This document shows, one piece after another, positions 28,532 to 36,509 of a DNA stretch of 64,000 nt. The translations under genes were made by a program, and so were the position numbers. Origin of the DNA: Aquibacillus saliphilus (GTDB lineage: Bacteria; Bacillota; Bacilli; Bacillales; Amphibacillaceae); the NCBI RefSeq assembly GCF_020404745.1, contig NZ_JAIZAP010000017.1:47779-111778 (forward strand), given 5' to 3'. The notes beneath the pieces are model-generated. The model saw only the letters and a list, made by a program, of their open reading frames with translations, made no database searches and had not been told where the DNA came from. Each line of letters opens with the position of its first letter. The stretch's first letter is position 1.

Positions 28532-28577
28532 ATTAAGACTTGGTACTAATTTTAATGTAAATACAACTTATTATCAA
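28532..28577 (-). promoter_or_regulatory. fabH promoter with FapR operator
   Basis: Read leftwards: TTGATA (28572-28577), 17-bp spacer, TAAAAT (28549-28554). The 19-bp imperfect palindrome ATTAGTACCAAGTCTTAAT (28532-28550) follows. It is close to the FapR box known from B. subtilis fatty-acid genes (ATTAGTACCTAGTCTTAAT as remembered). The operator covers the expected start point, so FapR would repress until malonyl-CoA accumulates. Confidence 0.85.
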
Positions 28578-28673
28578 GTATCTCACATGAAAGTTTTTAA
28601 AATACATGACAAAAGCCTTATCGCTTTTGAACTGCACGAAATAAACTAGATAAGTAAGGAGGTGTCAGTAACT

Positions 28674-28985
28674 ATGACTGAACAAAATGATAATCTTGAG
28701 AGTTTAGAAGAACAAGATAATCTTCAAAATAACAACTCTTCCACTTATAATACTGAACCCGAAAAAACACAAACTCAGCATCAAAGAAATATGTTTGATT
28801 CCTTGATGTTCGGACCACGAGTATCTAGGCATAATCAACATAACGATCAGAACATTCAAAACAAGCAAGACGAGGAGCAATCATTTGATCTCTTTAACAC
28901 AGCACAAACAATGATGGATACCTATAAACAGTTATCACCGTATGTAAAGGGAGCATCAAATATGGTCAAAAAATTCAAAAAATAA
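28674..28985 (+). CDS. Hypothetical Gln/Asn-rich protein in the yjzB position
   Basis: 103 aa with a disordered N-terminal 60 residues rich in Q, N, E and D, then MFDSLMFGPRV and a C-terminal amphipathic part with MMDTYKQLSPYVKGASNMVKKFKK. The C-terminus recalls YppG/VrrA-like spore-associated proteins, but no assignment is made. The ATG at 28674 follows AGGAGG by 11 nt; the in-frame GTG at 28662 overlaps that site and is unlikely. It lies between med and fabH in the opposite direction. B. subtilis has comZ and yjzB here; no comZ was seen. Confidence 0.65.
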   Translation: MTEQNDNLESLEEQDNLQNNNSSTYNTEPEKTQTQHQRNMFDSLMFGPRVSRHNQHNDQNIQNKQDEEQSFDLFNTAQTMMDTYKQLSPYVKGASNMVKKFKK

Positions 28986-28994
28986 CTTTAATTT

Positions 28995-29029
28995 AAAAGA
29001 CTAGAACCAGCGATTCTAGTCTTTTTTTT
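28995..29029. terminator. Bidirectional terminator between the hypothetical gene and med
   Basis: AAAGACTAGAA pairs with TTCTAGTCTTT around CCAGCGA, followed by a T-run and overlapping the med stop region. Confidence 0.88.
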
Positions 29030-29993
29030 ATCGTTCATTAGGTAACAGGTCCGTCTCCATATACTTTTCTACTTTTTCATTAATTTCTTCTCTAAAACGG
29101 TTTGGAATATCTGGACTAAATTTACCTAACGAAATTACTTCATCTTGAAAATCATAAGTGAAAATACCGCCATTTAGCTCATCATCGTCAAACTTCTCAG
29201 CTGCAAGTAAGTATAATTGATCAACATGTTGAACAGTACTAGTCAGTACCTTCCTTTCACTTAGATGTGATTGATCAGTGACATAACCTATTGCATACTT
29301 GTCCAACTCTTTCACTTTATTAATAACTGATACACTAAATGTATCTCCTGCTGGATAAAAAACATCTACATTTTGGGCGTTCATTTGATCAAATAAATCT
29401 AACGCCCTTTCTTCATCATCCCAATTATTCACAAAATTCATGTGAACTGATGCCTGAGGGTTTTGATAGCTTACTCCTTCAAAAAAACCTTCTATCTCAG
29501 GTTGCCACTCATATGCAGCGATAATCCCAACTTGATTCGTTTTCGTCATCTCACCGGCAACCATTCCACCGAAAAAACCCATTGCATGTGCGTTAAAATT
29601 CAAACTAGTTAAATTTGAATTCTCATACCCTCCATTAAAATAAACAAAATGAATATCAGGGTAAAAAGAGCTAATAGTATCAAACATCTTCCCGTAAGTG
29701 TTACTGTGTCCAAAAATTAAATTAACACCCTTATTTGCAAATTCTTCAACTGCCTGATTAACCTCTTGTTGTGTCTGTATTTCTTCTTTAAAGTAAACGT
29801 CTACATCAAACTCTTCCTTGATAGCAAGTAACCCTTCGTAACCAGAGCTTCCCCATGCTTGGTCATTGACCGTGTTCTCGACTAGCATACCTACCTTTTG
29901 AACATTCCCCTGGTTGAAAGAATCACAACCCGGCAATATGAATAAGAAAAAAATGAAAATAATTACATAGATAAAAGCGGATTGTTTTTTCAA
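29028..29993 (-). CDS. med: Med-like BMP-family lipoprotein (positive regulator of comK in B. subtilis)
   Basis: A 321-aa lipoprotein: signal peptide with lipobox LPGC (Cys23), followed by a basic-membrane-protein/TmpC-like periplasmic binding domain (VGMLVENTVNDQAWG, LIFGHSNTYG, VYFNGGY, HAMGFFGGMVAGEM, VFYPAGDTF). BMP-type proteins usually bind nucleosides. In B. subtilis Med raises ComK levels, and its gene lies just upstream of comZ/fabHA, as here. The start is a TTG with an AGGAG ribosome binding site. No cognate ABC transporter adjoins it, which fits a regulatory rather than transport role. Confidence 0.85.
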   Translation of the reverse strand: MKKQSAFIYVIIFIFFLFILPGCDSFNQGNVQKVGMLVENTVNDQAWGSSGYEGLLAIKEEFDVDVYFKEEIQTQQEVNQAVEEFANKGVNLIFGHSNTYGKMFDTISSFYPDIHFVYFNGGYENSNLTSLNFNAHAMGFFGGMVAGEMTKTNQVGIIAAYEWQPEIEGFFEGVSYQNPQASVHMNFVNNWDDEERALDLFDQMNAQNVDVFYPAGDTFSVSVINKVKELDKYAIGYVTDQSHLSERKVLTSTVQHVDQLYLLAAEKFDDDELNGGIFTYDFQDEVISLGKFSPDIPNRFREEINEKVEKYMETDLLPNER

Positions 29994-30090
29994 AAATACG
30001 CACTCCTAATCAGATACGTGAATTGTCTAGTACTATTCTACATTCTATCTCGGAGCACGTAAATAAATTTTAGTTGACAACTTCATCAAA

Positions 30091-30729
30091 TCAGTAAAAA
30101 TCACAGAATTGTTGATAGTGTTTATTCAAGGTTTTTAGTCTATTTTCTTTCTTTTCCTGTTCTTCAATATAAAGTATATTTGTCTGATTGTTCTCTTTTG
30201 TTTTGTTCCATTCTATTGGTTGACACTTAATTACTTCTGTTTTTCCCCTTGAAGCCGGTACTTTCCACAAGGCATCGATAAAATCATCTATGTGAACAGC
30301 ATCTTTTTCAAATCTTGCAGAATTAAATTCAATATAATTCTTAAGATAGTAAAATCCATTTTTATCTCTTGGCATCCATTTACCATATAAAAGCGGTAAG
30401 CAGATAGTCAAGGTATCTTCAAAATTAGCTACGGTTGGATCACTTGATAACCGTATCCACTGGTCAGCATTTAATTCACCTTTAGTGACAAACTCCTCAT
30501 CATCAGCTACATCAAACACAGTTTTAAAACGCTCTGATTTAAATTCATTTATCAATGAATATTTATCAGTTACATGCGTTAACAAACTATTTCTACCAAT
30601 AAATAAAGATAGGTTTTCTTCCCTTTCAGTTGCTATTTGGTCTAATCCGATAACTTCTTTACTATCATTTAACAGCCTTTGTGTAAGGTGAAAACCGATC
30701 CAATTAAAACAACTAGAAACTAAATACAT
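30091..30729 (-). CDS. YjaV-like protein, short NAD(P)-epimerase-like fold
   Basis: 212 aa. The N-terminus MYLVSSCFNWIGFHLTQRLLNDSKEVIGLD resembles the dinucleotide-binding start of extended SDR/epimerases, but the glycine-rich loop is reduced and no YxxxK motif is seen, so activity is doubtful. An RFEKDAVHIDDFIDALWKV stretch recalls the HVDD region of epimerases. Position behind med equals B. subtilis yjaV. GGGGGG ribosome binding site before the ATG. Function unknown. Confidence 0.6.
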   Translation of the reverse strand: MYLVSSCFNWIGFHLTQRLLNDSKEVIGLDQIATEREENLSLFIGRNSLLTHVTDKYSLINEFKSERFKTVFDVADDEEFVTKGELNADQWIRLSSDPTVANFEDTLTICLPLLYGKWMPRDKNGFYYLKNYIEFNSARFEKDAVHIDDFIDALWKVPASRGKTEVIKCQPIEWNKTKENNQTNILYIEEQEKKENRLKTLNKHYQQFCDFY

Positions 30730-30875
30730 GCCTTTCCCCCCTGTTTAGATTTTATGTTTATTTAGCTAAATAGTAATTTTATAGCTATATAAAATGAATT
30801 TGTCTTAATTTATATTTATTTTCTTCTGAGCTTTTGGTAAACTATAATAAGAATGTGAAAAATGAGGTGAATAGT

Positions 30876-31052
30876 ATGCGTTATTTTTGGACCATCTTTT
30901 GGGCTATTGTAATTAGTTTCTTAATTTCCTATGTACTTACTAGTATGGCTGGCGAAGCATTAACACTTCTGCCAATTTTTATACTCGCTGCAGCATTTTC
31001 TCTTACAGTTATTATTATCGGTGACGGTATACTAAAAGAAGAGACCGAATAG
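30876..31052 (+). CDS. YjzD/DUF2929 family small membrane protein
   Basis: 58 aa with two membrane helices: FWTIFWAIVISFLISYVLTSM and LLPIFILAAAFSLTVIIIG. The start MRYFWTIFWA is typical of DUF2929 proteins. TGAGGTGA ribosome binding site 7 nt before the ATG. It is divergent from the yjaV-like gene and ends in a strong terminator. Function unknown. Confidence 0.75.
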   Translation: MRYFWTIFWAIVISFLISYVLTSMAGEALTLLPIFILAAAFSLTVIIIGDGILKEETE

Positions 31053-31061
31053 TGATTATTA

Positions 31062-31108
31062 GGTAAACCCTTGCCAACCCACCAAGGAATGGCAAGGGTT
31101 TACCTTTA
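31062..31108 (+). terminator. Terminator after the DUF2929 gene
   Basis: GGTAAACCCTTGCCA pairs perfectly with TGGCAAGGGTTTACC (15 bp, 13-nt loop), followed by TTTATCC. Confidence 0.85.
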
Positions 31109-31234
31109 TCCAAAAAGCAGATAATCGTCGGGTATTTTATGATTACAGTAAGATTACCCCTGCGCTTCAGCAATCTTCAAGTGGAGCCTTTACAGTATTT
31201 CTTGAGTATGATTGACTATTACTTGCTTAGAAAG

Positions 31235-31552
31235 TTAGTACCAAGGTAGTAATGATAATGCAGTTAACGCTGCTAATGGCAGAACCAATCGTCTAAACCT
31301 TCCAACTGGAGGGACATAACCTGGGTATCCATAGCCAGGAAAGCCATATCCATAGCCATATCCTGGTACTGGGAAGATGCGTTCATTTGACCTGCTATGA
31401 TCAATCGGAACAGCCATATATACGTATTCTTCATCTACTCCTGTAATAATACCGTCAATTTGAGTGCCATCAACTGTATCAACAACTACATAGGAATGAA
31501 TGTGTTTTTGACATAAATCATACATATGATGTGGATTATGTGGTCGATTCAC
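31235..31552 (-). CDS. Small protein with LSm/Sm-like N-terminus and Gly-Tyr-rich linker
   Basis: 105 aa. Residues ~10-50 ([28 protein letters not shown]) have the strand pattern of Sm-like or DUF2642-like beta folds. Then comes a [16 protein letters not shown] repeat and a hydrophobic C-terminus ([16 protein letters not shown]) that could be a membrane anchor. The frame is open further upstream, but the GTG at 31552 follows AAAGGAGGAGG at 9 nt and is chosen. Glycine/tyrosine-rich small proteins occur in spore coats; whether this is one is not known. Confidence 0.65.
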   Translation of the reverse strand: MNRPHNPHHMYDLCQKHIHSYVVVDTVDGTQIDGIITGVDEEYVYMAVPIDHSRSNERIFPVPGYGYGYGFPGYGYPGYVPPVGRFRRLVLPLAALTALSLLPWY

Positions 31553-31656
31553 TTTTAAAACCTCCTCCTTTTCACTTAGCCTATTCATTTTTCTCTGGTG
31601 TTGTGACAGGAGTGGATAAATTAAGAACATCGTTATACACTATTAGGAGGAAAGAT

Positions 31657-32478
31657 ATGGACTTTTTTACAGAATTATCAATACTTATAAAATATATTAT
31701 ACTTGGGCTTTTTCAAGGCTTTACAGAACCAATTCCGATTTCGTCTAGTGGCCATTTAATTATTGTTAGAAACTTGTTTCAGTTAGATTTATCTGGTTTA
31801 AACTTTGAAATAATCGTTAATTTTGGTTCCTTAGTAGCTGTACTTCTAATTTATCGCAATGATATAGTAAGCTTAATAAAAAATGGTTTTTCTTATATCG
31901 CAAACAAAAATCCAGATGGAAAATCCGATTTTAATTTTATATTCTATTTAATTATCGGAACAATCCCAGCCGGTTTGATTGGGATTCTATTTGAAGATCA
32001 AATTTCATCTACATTTTCAGCCTCAAAAATGGTAGGGATAACATTAATTATAACCGGGTTAGCACTTTGGATTATTCGTAATCTAAAGGGACGGAAGAAT
32101 GATGGCGATTTGACCATAAAAGACGCAATTATTGTAGGTCTAGCCCAGTCCGTAGCTCTTATTCCAGGCATAAGTCGATCTGGAGCCACAATTGTCGCGG
32201 CAATGTTACTAGGAATGAAACATGAAACAGCTTTTCGTTTTTCTTTCTTGTTGTATATCCCGGTAAGTCTCGGAACGTTATTACTCTCCATTGATGAGAT
32301 AATTGCTGACAAACAGTTTGCTGTACTTTGGATTCCATACACTTTAGCATTCCTAGCAGCCATTGTTGCAACCTACTATTCTTTAAAGTGGTTTATGAAT
32401 ATTATGGCAAAAGGAAATCTTAAATATTTTGCCTATTATTGTTTTGTAGTAGGATTTCTAGCATTTCTATTCTTATAA
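31657..32478 (+). CDS. uppP: Undecaprenyl-diphosphatase UppP (BacA family)
   Basis: A membrane phosphatase that recycles undecaprenyl diphosphate to the carrier lipid of wall synthesis and gives bacitracin tolerance. It is 273 aa with about eight hydrophobic segments. The two family motifs are present: [14 protein letters not shown] (the usual form is GLTEFLPVSSSGH) and [12 protein letters not shown]. The ATG at 31657 has a TTAGGAGGAAA ribosome binding site; longer readings upstream overlap the divergent gene. Divergent from the GY-rich small gene and 61 bp ahead of fnr. Confidence 0.94.
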   Translation: MDFFTELSILIKYIILGLFQGFTEPIPISSSGHLIIVRNLFQLDLSGLNFEIIVNFGSLVAVLLIYRNDIVSLIKNGFSYIANKNPDGKSDFNFIFYLIIGTIPAGLIGILFEDQISSTFSASKMVGITLIITGLALWIIRNLKGRKNDGDLTIKDAIIVGLAQSVALIPGISRSGATIVAAMLLGMKHETAFRFSFLLYIPVSLGTLLLSIDEIIADKQFAVLWIPYTLAFLAAIVATYYSLKWFMNIMAKGNLKYFAYYCFVVGFLAFLFL

Positions 32479-32539
32479 GATGACCTGTTTTCACCCATTT
32501 CAACAGTAAGATACCCTAAAGATAAGGAGGCTAAAAAGT

Positions 32540-33244
32540 ATGAAAAAAGCTATGAGAAATCATGGAATGTCTGAAGAATTAACAGAACTGTTAACGACTG
32601 TAGACCATACGATTACTATTGAAAAAAATAGTTTTTTATTTCAACAAGGTGAAGAAGCCTCTGAATTATATGTGATCTTATCTGGGAGGATTCAAATAGG
32701 GAAAATATCCCCCGATGGAAGAGAATTGACGTTACGTATCTGTTCCAAAGGGGACATTATAGGAGAATTATCATTATATACTGACGATGAAATAAAATAT
32801 TTGCTAAATGCAAAGGTGCTTGAGGATAGTGAAGTAGCAGTCATCAAAAAAGCCCAGTTAGAAAAGCGGCTATTAGAAGACAGTAAACTAGCAGTTGAAT
32901 TCATGAAAGTAATGGGCGAAAATTTCCGTCGTGATCAAACAAAATTTCGCGATTTAGTGCTTCATGGTAAAAAAGGAGCACTATATTCCACATTAATTCG
33001 GTTAACAAATAGTTACGGATTAAAAAAAGATGATGGAATATTAATTGATATGGTCTTAACGAACCAGGAGCTTGCCAATTTTTGTGGCACTTCAAGAGAA
33101 AGCGTCAACAGACTACTAAATGATTTAAAACGGAACAACATTTTATCTATGGAAAAGAGCAAAATATTTATCCATGACCTACAACACTTGAAAAATGAAA
33201 TCAATTGTGAAAACTGTCCAATCGTACTGTGTAGTATTGATTAA
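32540..33244 (+). CDS. fnr: Fnr-type oxygen-sensing regulator with C-terminal Fe-S cysteine cluster
   Basis: A Crp/Fnr-family activator, 234 aa. An N-terminal cyclic-nucleotide-binding-like barrel (FQQGEEASELYVILSGRIQIG) and dimer helix precede a winged helix (LTNQELANFCGTSRESVNRLL). The E-S-x-x-R recognition helix predicts TGTGA half-sites. The C-terminal cysteines C223, C226 and C231 (CENCPIVLC) reproduce the spacing known for the 4Fe-4S cluster of B. subtilis Fnr. AAGGAGG ribosome binding site. It heads a block of anaerobic-type genes that have matching TGTGA-N6-TCACA sites. Confidence 0.88.
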   Translation: MKKAMRNHGMSEELTELLTTVDHTITIEKNSFLFQQGEEASELYVILSGRIQIGKISPDGRELTLRICSKGDIIGELSLYTDDEIKYLLNAKVLEDSEVAVIKKAQLEKRLLEDSKLAVEFMKVMGENFRRDQTKFRDLVLHGKKGALYSTLIRLTNSYGLKKDDGILIDMVLTNQELANFCGTSRESVNRLLNDLKRNNILSMEKSKIFIHDLQHLKNEINCENCPIVLCSID

Positions 33245-33467
33245 ATCACTGCTACACAGAAATAATAACCGTCTCATAGGTTACTGAAAAACTTGTACAT
33301 CAGTTTAATTTGGTTTGATTCTAAAAAGCAACTCCATTACGTGATACAACATGATGCCAATATTCACAATGTTATTTATCAATATTCAACTTTTATAATC
33401 ACTTGTATATGCGCATTCATAATATAGAACCAAACCAATTAATCAGCTATAAATTTTTGAATTATTT
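33245..33467. repeat. Intergenic gap with imperfect terminal inverted repeats
   Basis: The segment 33299-33448 is bounded by TTTAATTTGGTTTGATTCTA (33304-33323) and its approximate complement TAGAACCAAACCAATTAAT (33425-33443), about 16 of 19 positions matching. No coding frame lies between. It could be a small non-autonomous element or chance in an AT-rich gap. Confidence 0.35.
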
Positions 33468-34598
33468 TTACTGGACGGTATTTTTTTGTTTCCTCATAGC
33501 TCTAGGAGTGTAAACACAGAAAGGTTCACTTTCCATGTAATCACCTGTCATCGCATAAGCTCTTGACCTTGATCCCCCACAAACATGACGAAATTCACAT
33601 ACCCCACATTTCCCTTTGTATTTATCAGGATTTCTTAAATCTTGTAATATAGGCGAGTCGCGGTAAATTTCCTTCAATGGTTTTTCCCTGACGTTACCCA
33701 CCTTAATTGGAAGTAATCCACTAGGATACACATCCCCTGTGTGAGAAACAAAGATAAAGCCATTGCCGTCATTTACCCCTTTAGGAGCACGACCTAATCC
33801 ATCAATACTGCCTGTTGCACCTTTTTTAAGTGCGTCCTCATAAAAAATTGTATCCTTTTCACTTTTTCCTTTGTTTTCTCTCATCTTATCTTGAATTACT
33901 ACTCTTCGGTAATGCTGTCCAGCTGTTGTTTTTATATCAAACGAAACACGTTTAGAAAGTTTATTCAGCCACCTAAATACTCGTTCATGCTCCACTGGCG
34001 TAATCATATCTTTTTCTTGACCTCTTCCGATAGGTACTAAGAAGAAAACACTCCACAGCACACAATCCAGTTCTTCCATCAATGCAGCCAATTCCTCTAG
34101 ATAATCGACATTGTACCGAGAAATTACCGTATTAATCTGTAGAGGCATCTCCAACTCATGAAGATGTTTAATTGCATTTATCGTTAAATCAAATGAGCCA
34201 CTCGTACCACGAAAATGATCATGGACTTTTGCGCAGTGACCATCCAAGCTAAATGCCCAGCGCGATAAACCGACTTTTTTTGCTTTATCCATTGCTTCTT
34301 TCGTTACATTTGGTGTAGCAGAAGGGGTCATCGACACTCGGACACCTTTATTCACTGCATATTCCGCAATATCAAAAACATCTGGCCTCATTAATGGATC
34401 TCCACCAGTGAAAACTAACATTGGATTGTTCATTTCGTATATTTCATCTATCAGTTTTTTTCCCTCATCAAAATTTAGCTCCAATGGATGCCGATGATAT
34501 TGTGCATCTGCCCTACAATGCAAACACTTTAATTGGCAAGCGCGAGTTAGCTCCCATATAACAATAAAAGGATCTTCATTGTAATCCCGTTGCTGCAT
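33468..34598 (-). CDS. Radical SAM/SPASM-domain protein (TIGR04053-like, NirJ/AhbC relative)
   Basis: 376 aa. The radical SAM cluster motif CQLKCLHC lies near residue 22-29 of the chosen start, followed by VFTGGDPLMR (GGxP motif). The C-terminal SPASM-type region has further cysteines (KGKCGVCEFRHVCGGSRSRAYA ... EPFCVY) for an auxiliary Fe-S cluster. This layout is that of haem-maturation radical SAM enzymes such as NirJ and AhbC/D, and of the TIGR04053 group. The ATG at 34598 has a GGAGGGATA ribosome binding site; the upstream extension is not needed. An Fnr site with correct class II geometry lies 84 bp upstream. The substrate is not known. Confidence 0.85.
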   Translation of the reverse strand: MQQRDYNEDPFIVIWELTRACQLKCLHCRADAQYHRHPLELNFDEGKKLIDEIYEMNNPMLVFTGGDPLMRPDVFDIAEYAVNKGVRVSMTPSATPNVTKEAMDKAKKVGLSRWAFSLDGHCAKVHDHFRGTSGSFDLTINAIKHLHELEMPLQINTVISRYNVDYLEELAALMEELDCVLWSVFFLVPIGRGQEKDMITPVEHERVFRWLNKLSKRVSFDIKTTAGQHYRRVVIQDKMRENKGKSEKDTIFYEDALKKGATGSIDGLGRAPKGVNDGNGFIFVSHTGDVYPSGLLPIKVGNVREKPLKEIYRDSPILQDLRNPDKYKGKCGVCEFRHVCGGSRSRAYAMTGDYMESEPFCVYTPRAMRKQKNTVQ

Positions 34599-34647
34599 AA
34601 CTATCCCTCCAGTGACATTATCATCATGGTTAATGATTCTTTTTCTC

Positions 34648-34690
34648 ATTGTACAAGGGTATTTGCATTCTAGATGTGACATATTTCACA
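34648..34690 (-). promoter_or_regulatory. Fnr-type promoter of the radical SAM gene
   Basis: TGTGACATATTTCACA (34675-34690) is a perfect TGTGA-N6-TCACA Fnr/Crp palindrome. Read leftwards, a -10 box TACAAT lies at 34648-34653. The centre-to-centre distance is 32 bp, so the site centres at about -41.5, the class II activator position. Confidence 0.85.
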
Positions 34691-34748
34691 ATTATGTTAA
34701 TAAAGTATGAAAAGTTCAAAAGTAGCTTTTTCAAATCACAAACTCATC

Positions 34749-34988
34749 CTATTTTTTAACTATCGAAACTCGCCACACTAATGGACCCTCTTCCATGTAT
34801 TCCCATTCAAACAGTCCTTCTCGTTCGATCATGAATTGATATTTCAAAGGTCTTGGATCATGATCATTTGTTAATTCCATTGCCTCTCCTGTTTTCAATC
34901 CATCAAATACTTCGAGAATTCTTGGATGACGGAATCTAGGTTCAATTTCTGGGGCATTAACTTTAACTGCAAAGTGTACTTCACTCAT
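34749..34988 (-). CDS. DUF2249 domain protein
   Basis: A 79-aa single-domain DUF2249 protein. It has the family pattern EIEPRFRHPRILEVFDGLKTGEAMELTNDHDPRPL followed by the FEWEYMEEGPLVWRVSI strand pair. GGAGGAT ribosome binding site. Transcribed away from the Crp-like gene at 35184 and in line with the radical SAM gene, from which an Fnr site and promoter separate it. DUF2249 proteins are often found beside denitrification and NO-response genes; activity unknown. H and D residues in the DHDP motif could bind a metal. Confidence 0.82.
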   Translation of the reverse strand: MSEVHFAVKVNAPEIEPRFRHPRILEVFDGLKTGEAMELTNDHDPRPLKYQFMIEREGLFEWEYMEEGPLVWRVSIVKK

Positions 34989-35048
34989 AATAGTATCCTC
35001 CTAAAATCTTTATGTGTTTTAGCTTATATCAAAATTTGGTTTCTTCTA

Positions 35049-35086
35049 GTGAGTTAAATCAACGAATTGATATGATTTTAATCACA
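35049..35086. promoter_or_regulatory. Weaker Fnr-like sites in the divergent 34989-35183 region
   Basis: TATGATTTTAATCACA (35071-35086) differs from TGTGA-N6-TCACA at one position. GTGAGTTAAATCAA (35049-35062) keeps GTGA-N6-TCA. A TATAAT at 35112-35117 lies 36 bp from the first site, not the ideal 32. Probable but weaker control of one or both divergent genes. Confidence 0.45.
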
Positions 35087-35183
35087 ACGACAAACTAAAG
35101 TAACGAGAAAGTATAATAATTAAATGAAAAATTGAATGTTCGCGTGTTAAGATAGTTGATGGAAGGCAGAAAGGAAGGGTATC

Positions 35184-35876
35184 ATGAATGCACAATCGGT
35201 AAAACAGCTATTACAAAAGTTCACTATATTCAAAGATTTAACAAGTGACGAAATGACACCTATTGTTGAACTCGCAAAATCAAGACGATATAAAAAAGGA
35301 ACACATGTATTTATGCAAGGAGATCCGCTTACAAACGTCTATTTCATTGATGAAGGTGCGGTGAAAATTTACAAAACAGACTTTCATGGAAAGGAACAAA
35401 TTGTCAATGTTCTTAAACCTGGGCAAATGTTTCCACACCAAGGGTTTTTCCGTCAAGATGATTGTCCTGCTCACGCTGAAATCGCTGAAGATGCTACTTT
35501 AATTTATATTCCAATTAGTTCATTCGAAAACTTTTTATTCAACAACCCTGGCATCAGCGTTAAGTTATTTAAAGTATTAGGAGATTTAATTGTTGATTTA
35601 CAGAAACGATTAGAAGAACAGATTTTACACAACACTTATGAACAGATCATCATGTTAATCTTACGTTTGTTAGATAACCATGGTACTGAACTTGAAAATA
35701 ATCTATTTAAGTTAAATACAAGCTTCACCAATCAAGAGTTAGCTAATATGATTGGGTCTAGTAGAGAGACTGTTAGTAGAACACTAAGCCAGCTAAAAAA
35801 ACAAAAATTAATTACTATTAATGATAAGGGTTCTTTAATTTTAGACAAATATGGTTTAGAAGATGAACTTTTTTAG
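35184..35876 (+). CDS. Crp/Fnr-family transcriptional regulator without Fe-S cysteine cluster
   Basis: 230 aa. The N-terminal effector barrel (FMQGDPLTNVYFIDEGAVKIYKTD) and long dimer helix precede a winged helix LTNQ-like motif, SFTNQELANMIGSSRETVSRTLSQL. The E-T-V-S-R recognition helix predicts TGTGA-type half-sites, so it may compete with or supplement Fnr. There is only one cysteine (in DDCPAH), so it cannot be an Fnr-type cluster sensor; haem/NO or redox sensing is possible. Ends at a long perfect terminator. Confidence 0.85.
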   Translation: MNAQSVKQLLQKFTIFKDLTSDEMTPIVELAKSRRYKKGTHVFMQGDPLTNVYFIDEGAVKIYKTDFHGKEQIVNVLKPGQMFPHQGFFRQDDCPAHAEIAEDATLIYIPISSFENFLFNNPGISVKLFKVLGDLIVDLQKRLEEQILHNTYEQIIMLILRLLDNHGTELENNLFKLNTSFTNQELANMIGSSRETVSRTLSQLKKQKLITINDKGSLILDKYGLEDELF

Positions 35877-35899
35877 GCTAAAGATAAAAGTGTAAGTTT

Positions 35900-35950
35900 A
35901 GAAGAAACCCCTTTTGGTTGATAAATAAACAACCAAAGGGGGTTTCTTCT
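35900..35950 (+). terminator. Terminator of the Crp-like gene
   Basis: GAAGAAACCCC...TTTTGGTTG pairs with CAACCAAA...GGGGTTTCTTC (about 20 bp), followed by TATTTTCTG. Confidence 0.88.
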
Positions 35951-35969
35951 ATTTTCTGTTTTTAATAAA

Positions 35970-36012
35970 TGTGATTCAGGTCACATCCTCTTCAACTGAT
36001 AATGATTATCAT
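35970..36012 (+). promoter_or_regulatory. Fnr site plus perfect Fur box over the -10 of the DUF2249/membrane operon
   Basis: TGTGATTCAGGTCACA (35970-35985) is a perfect Fnr palindrome centred 32 bp from TATCAT (36007-36012), i.e. at about -41.5. TGATAATGATTATCA (35997-36011) is a perfect 7-1-7 inverted repeat of the Bacillus Fur type and overlaps the -10. This predicts activation by Fnr without oxygen and repression by Fur when iron is plentiful. Confidence 0.85.
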
Positions 36013-36041
36013 AATAGTATAGATACGTTGGAGGTGGAGTT

Positions 36042-36293
36042 ATGAACCATAAAAGTGAAATAGTAGAAGTTGATGTACGTGAAGAAATCAAACAAAATAT
36101 AGAGCCCTTTAGTAAAATTATGAATGCTGTGAAAAGTTTAGAAGGCGATCAACAGCTTGTTCTACACGCACCATTTAATCCTTTCCCATTATTTAAAGTG
36201 TTGAAGAAAAAGGGATATGAACATGAATCAGTAAAAGTAGATAAAAAGCATTGGAAAATAATCTTCACAAAAGAGGATGGCGATAAGTTATGA
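36042..36293 (+). CDS. DUF2249 domain protein
   Basis: 83 aa. EIVEVDVREEIKQNIEPFSKIMNAVKSLEGDQQLVLHAPFNPFPLFKVLKKKGYEHES is the DUF2249 pattern, ending in the KHWKIIF strand. The HAPFNPFPL motif replaces the DHDPRPL of the paralogue at 34749. TGGAGGTGGAG ribosome binding site. It is the first gene of an operon of three or four genes under the Fnr/Fur promoter. Its stop overlaps the next start (ATGA). Confidence 0.82.
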   Translation: MNHKSEIVEVDVREEIKQNIEPFSKIMNAVKSLEGDQQLVLHAPFNPFPLFKVLKKKGYEHESVKVDKKHWKIIFTKEDGDKL

Positions 36294-36505
36294 GGTTAGA
36301 TAATAGAGGATTACAACCACCACAACCGATGATGAGGACTCTTGCTGCATTAGAAGAAATTAGTGGTGGAGAGAAATTGACAATTATTAATGATCGCAAA
36401 CCTATGTTTCTTTTTCCAGAATTAGACGACCAAGGTTACACGTATGATGTACAAGAACAAAGTGATGGCAGTTTTGCCATCACAATAACAAAGAATGGTG
36501 ATTAA
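36290..36505 (+). CDS. DUF2249 domain protein, second of the pair
   Basis: 71 aa; RGLQPPQPMMRTLAALEEISGGEKLTIINDRKPMFLFPELDDQGYTY is a shortened DUF2249 domain. The motif at the HAPF/DHDP position is NDRKPMFL. It starts inside the previous stop (ATGA) and its end overlaps the start region of the membrane gene, so all three are translationally coupled. Two tandem DUF2249 proteins may form a heterodimer. Confidence 0.8.
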   Translation: MRLDNRGLQPPQPMMRTLAALEEISGGEKLTIINDRKPMFLFPELDDQGYTYDVQEQSDGSFAITITKNGD

Positions 36506-36509
36506 TATA

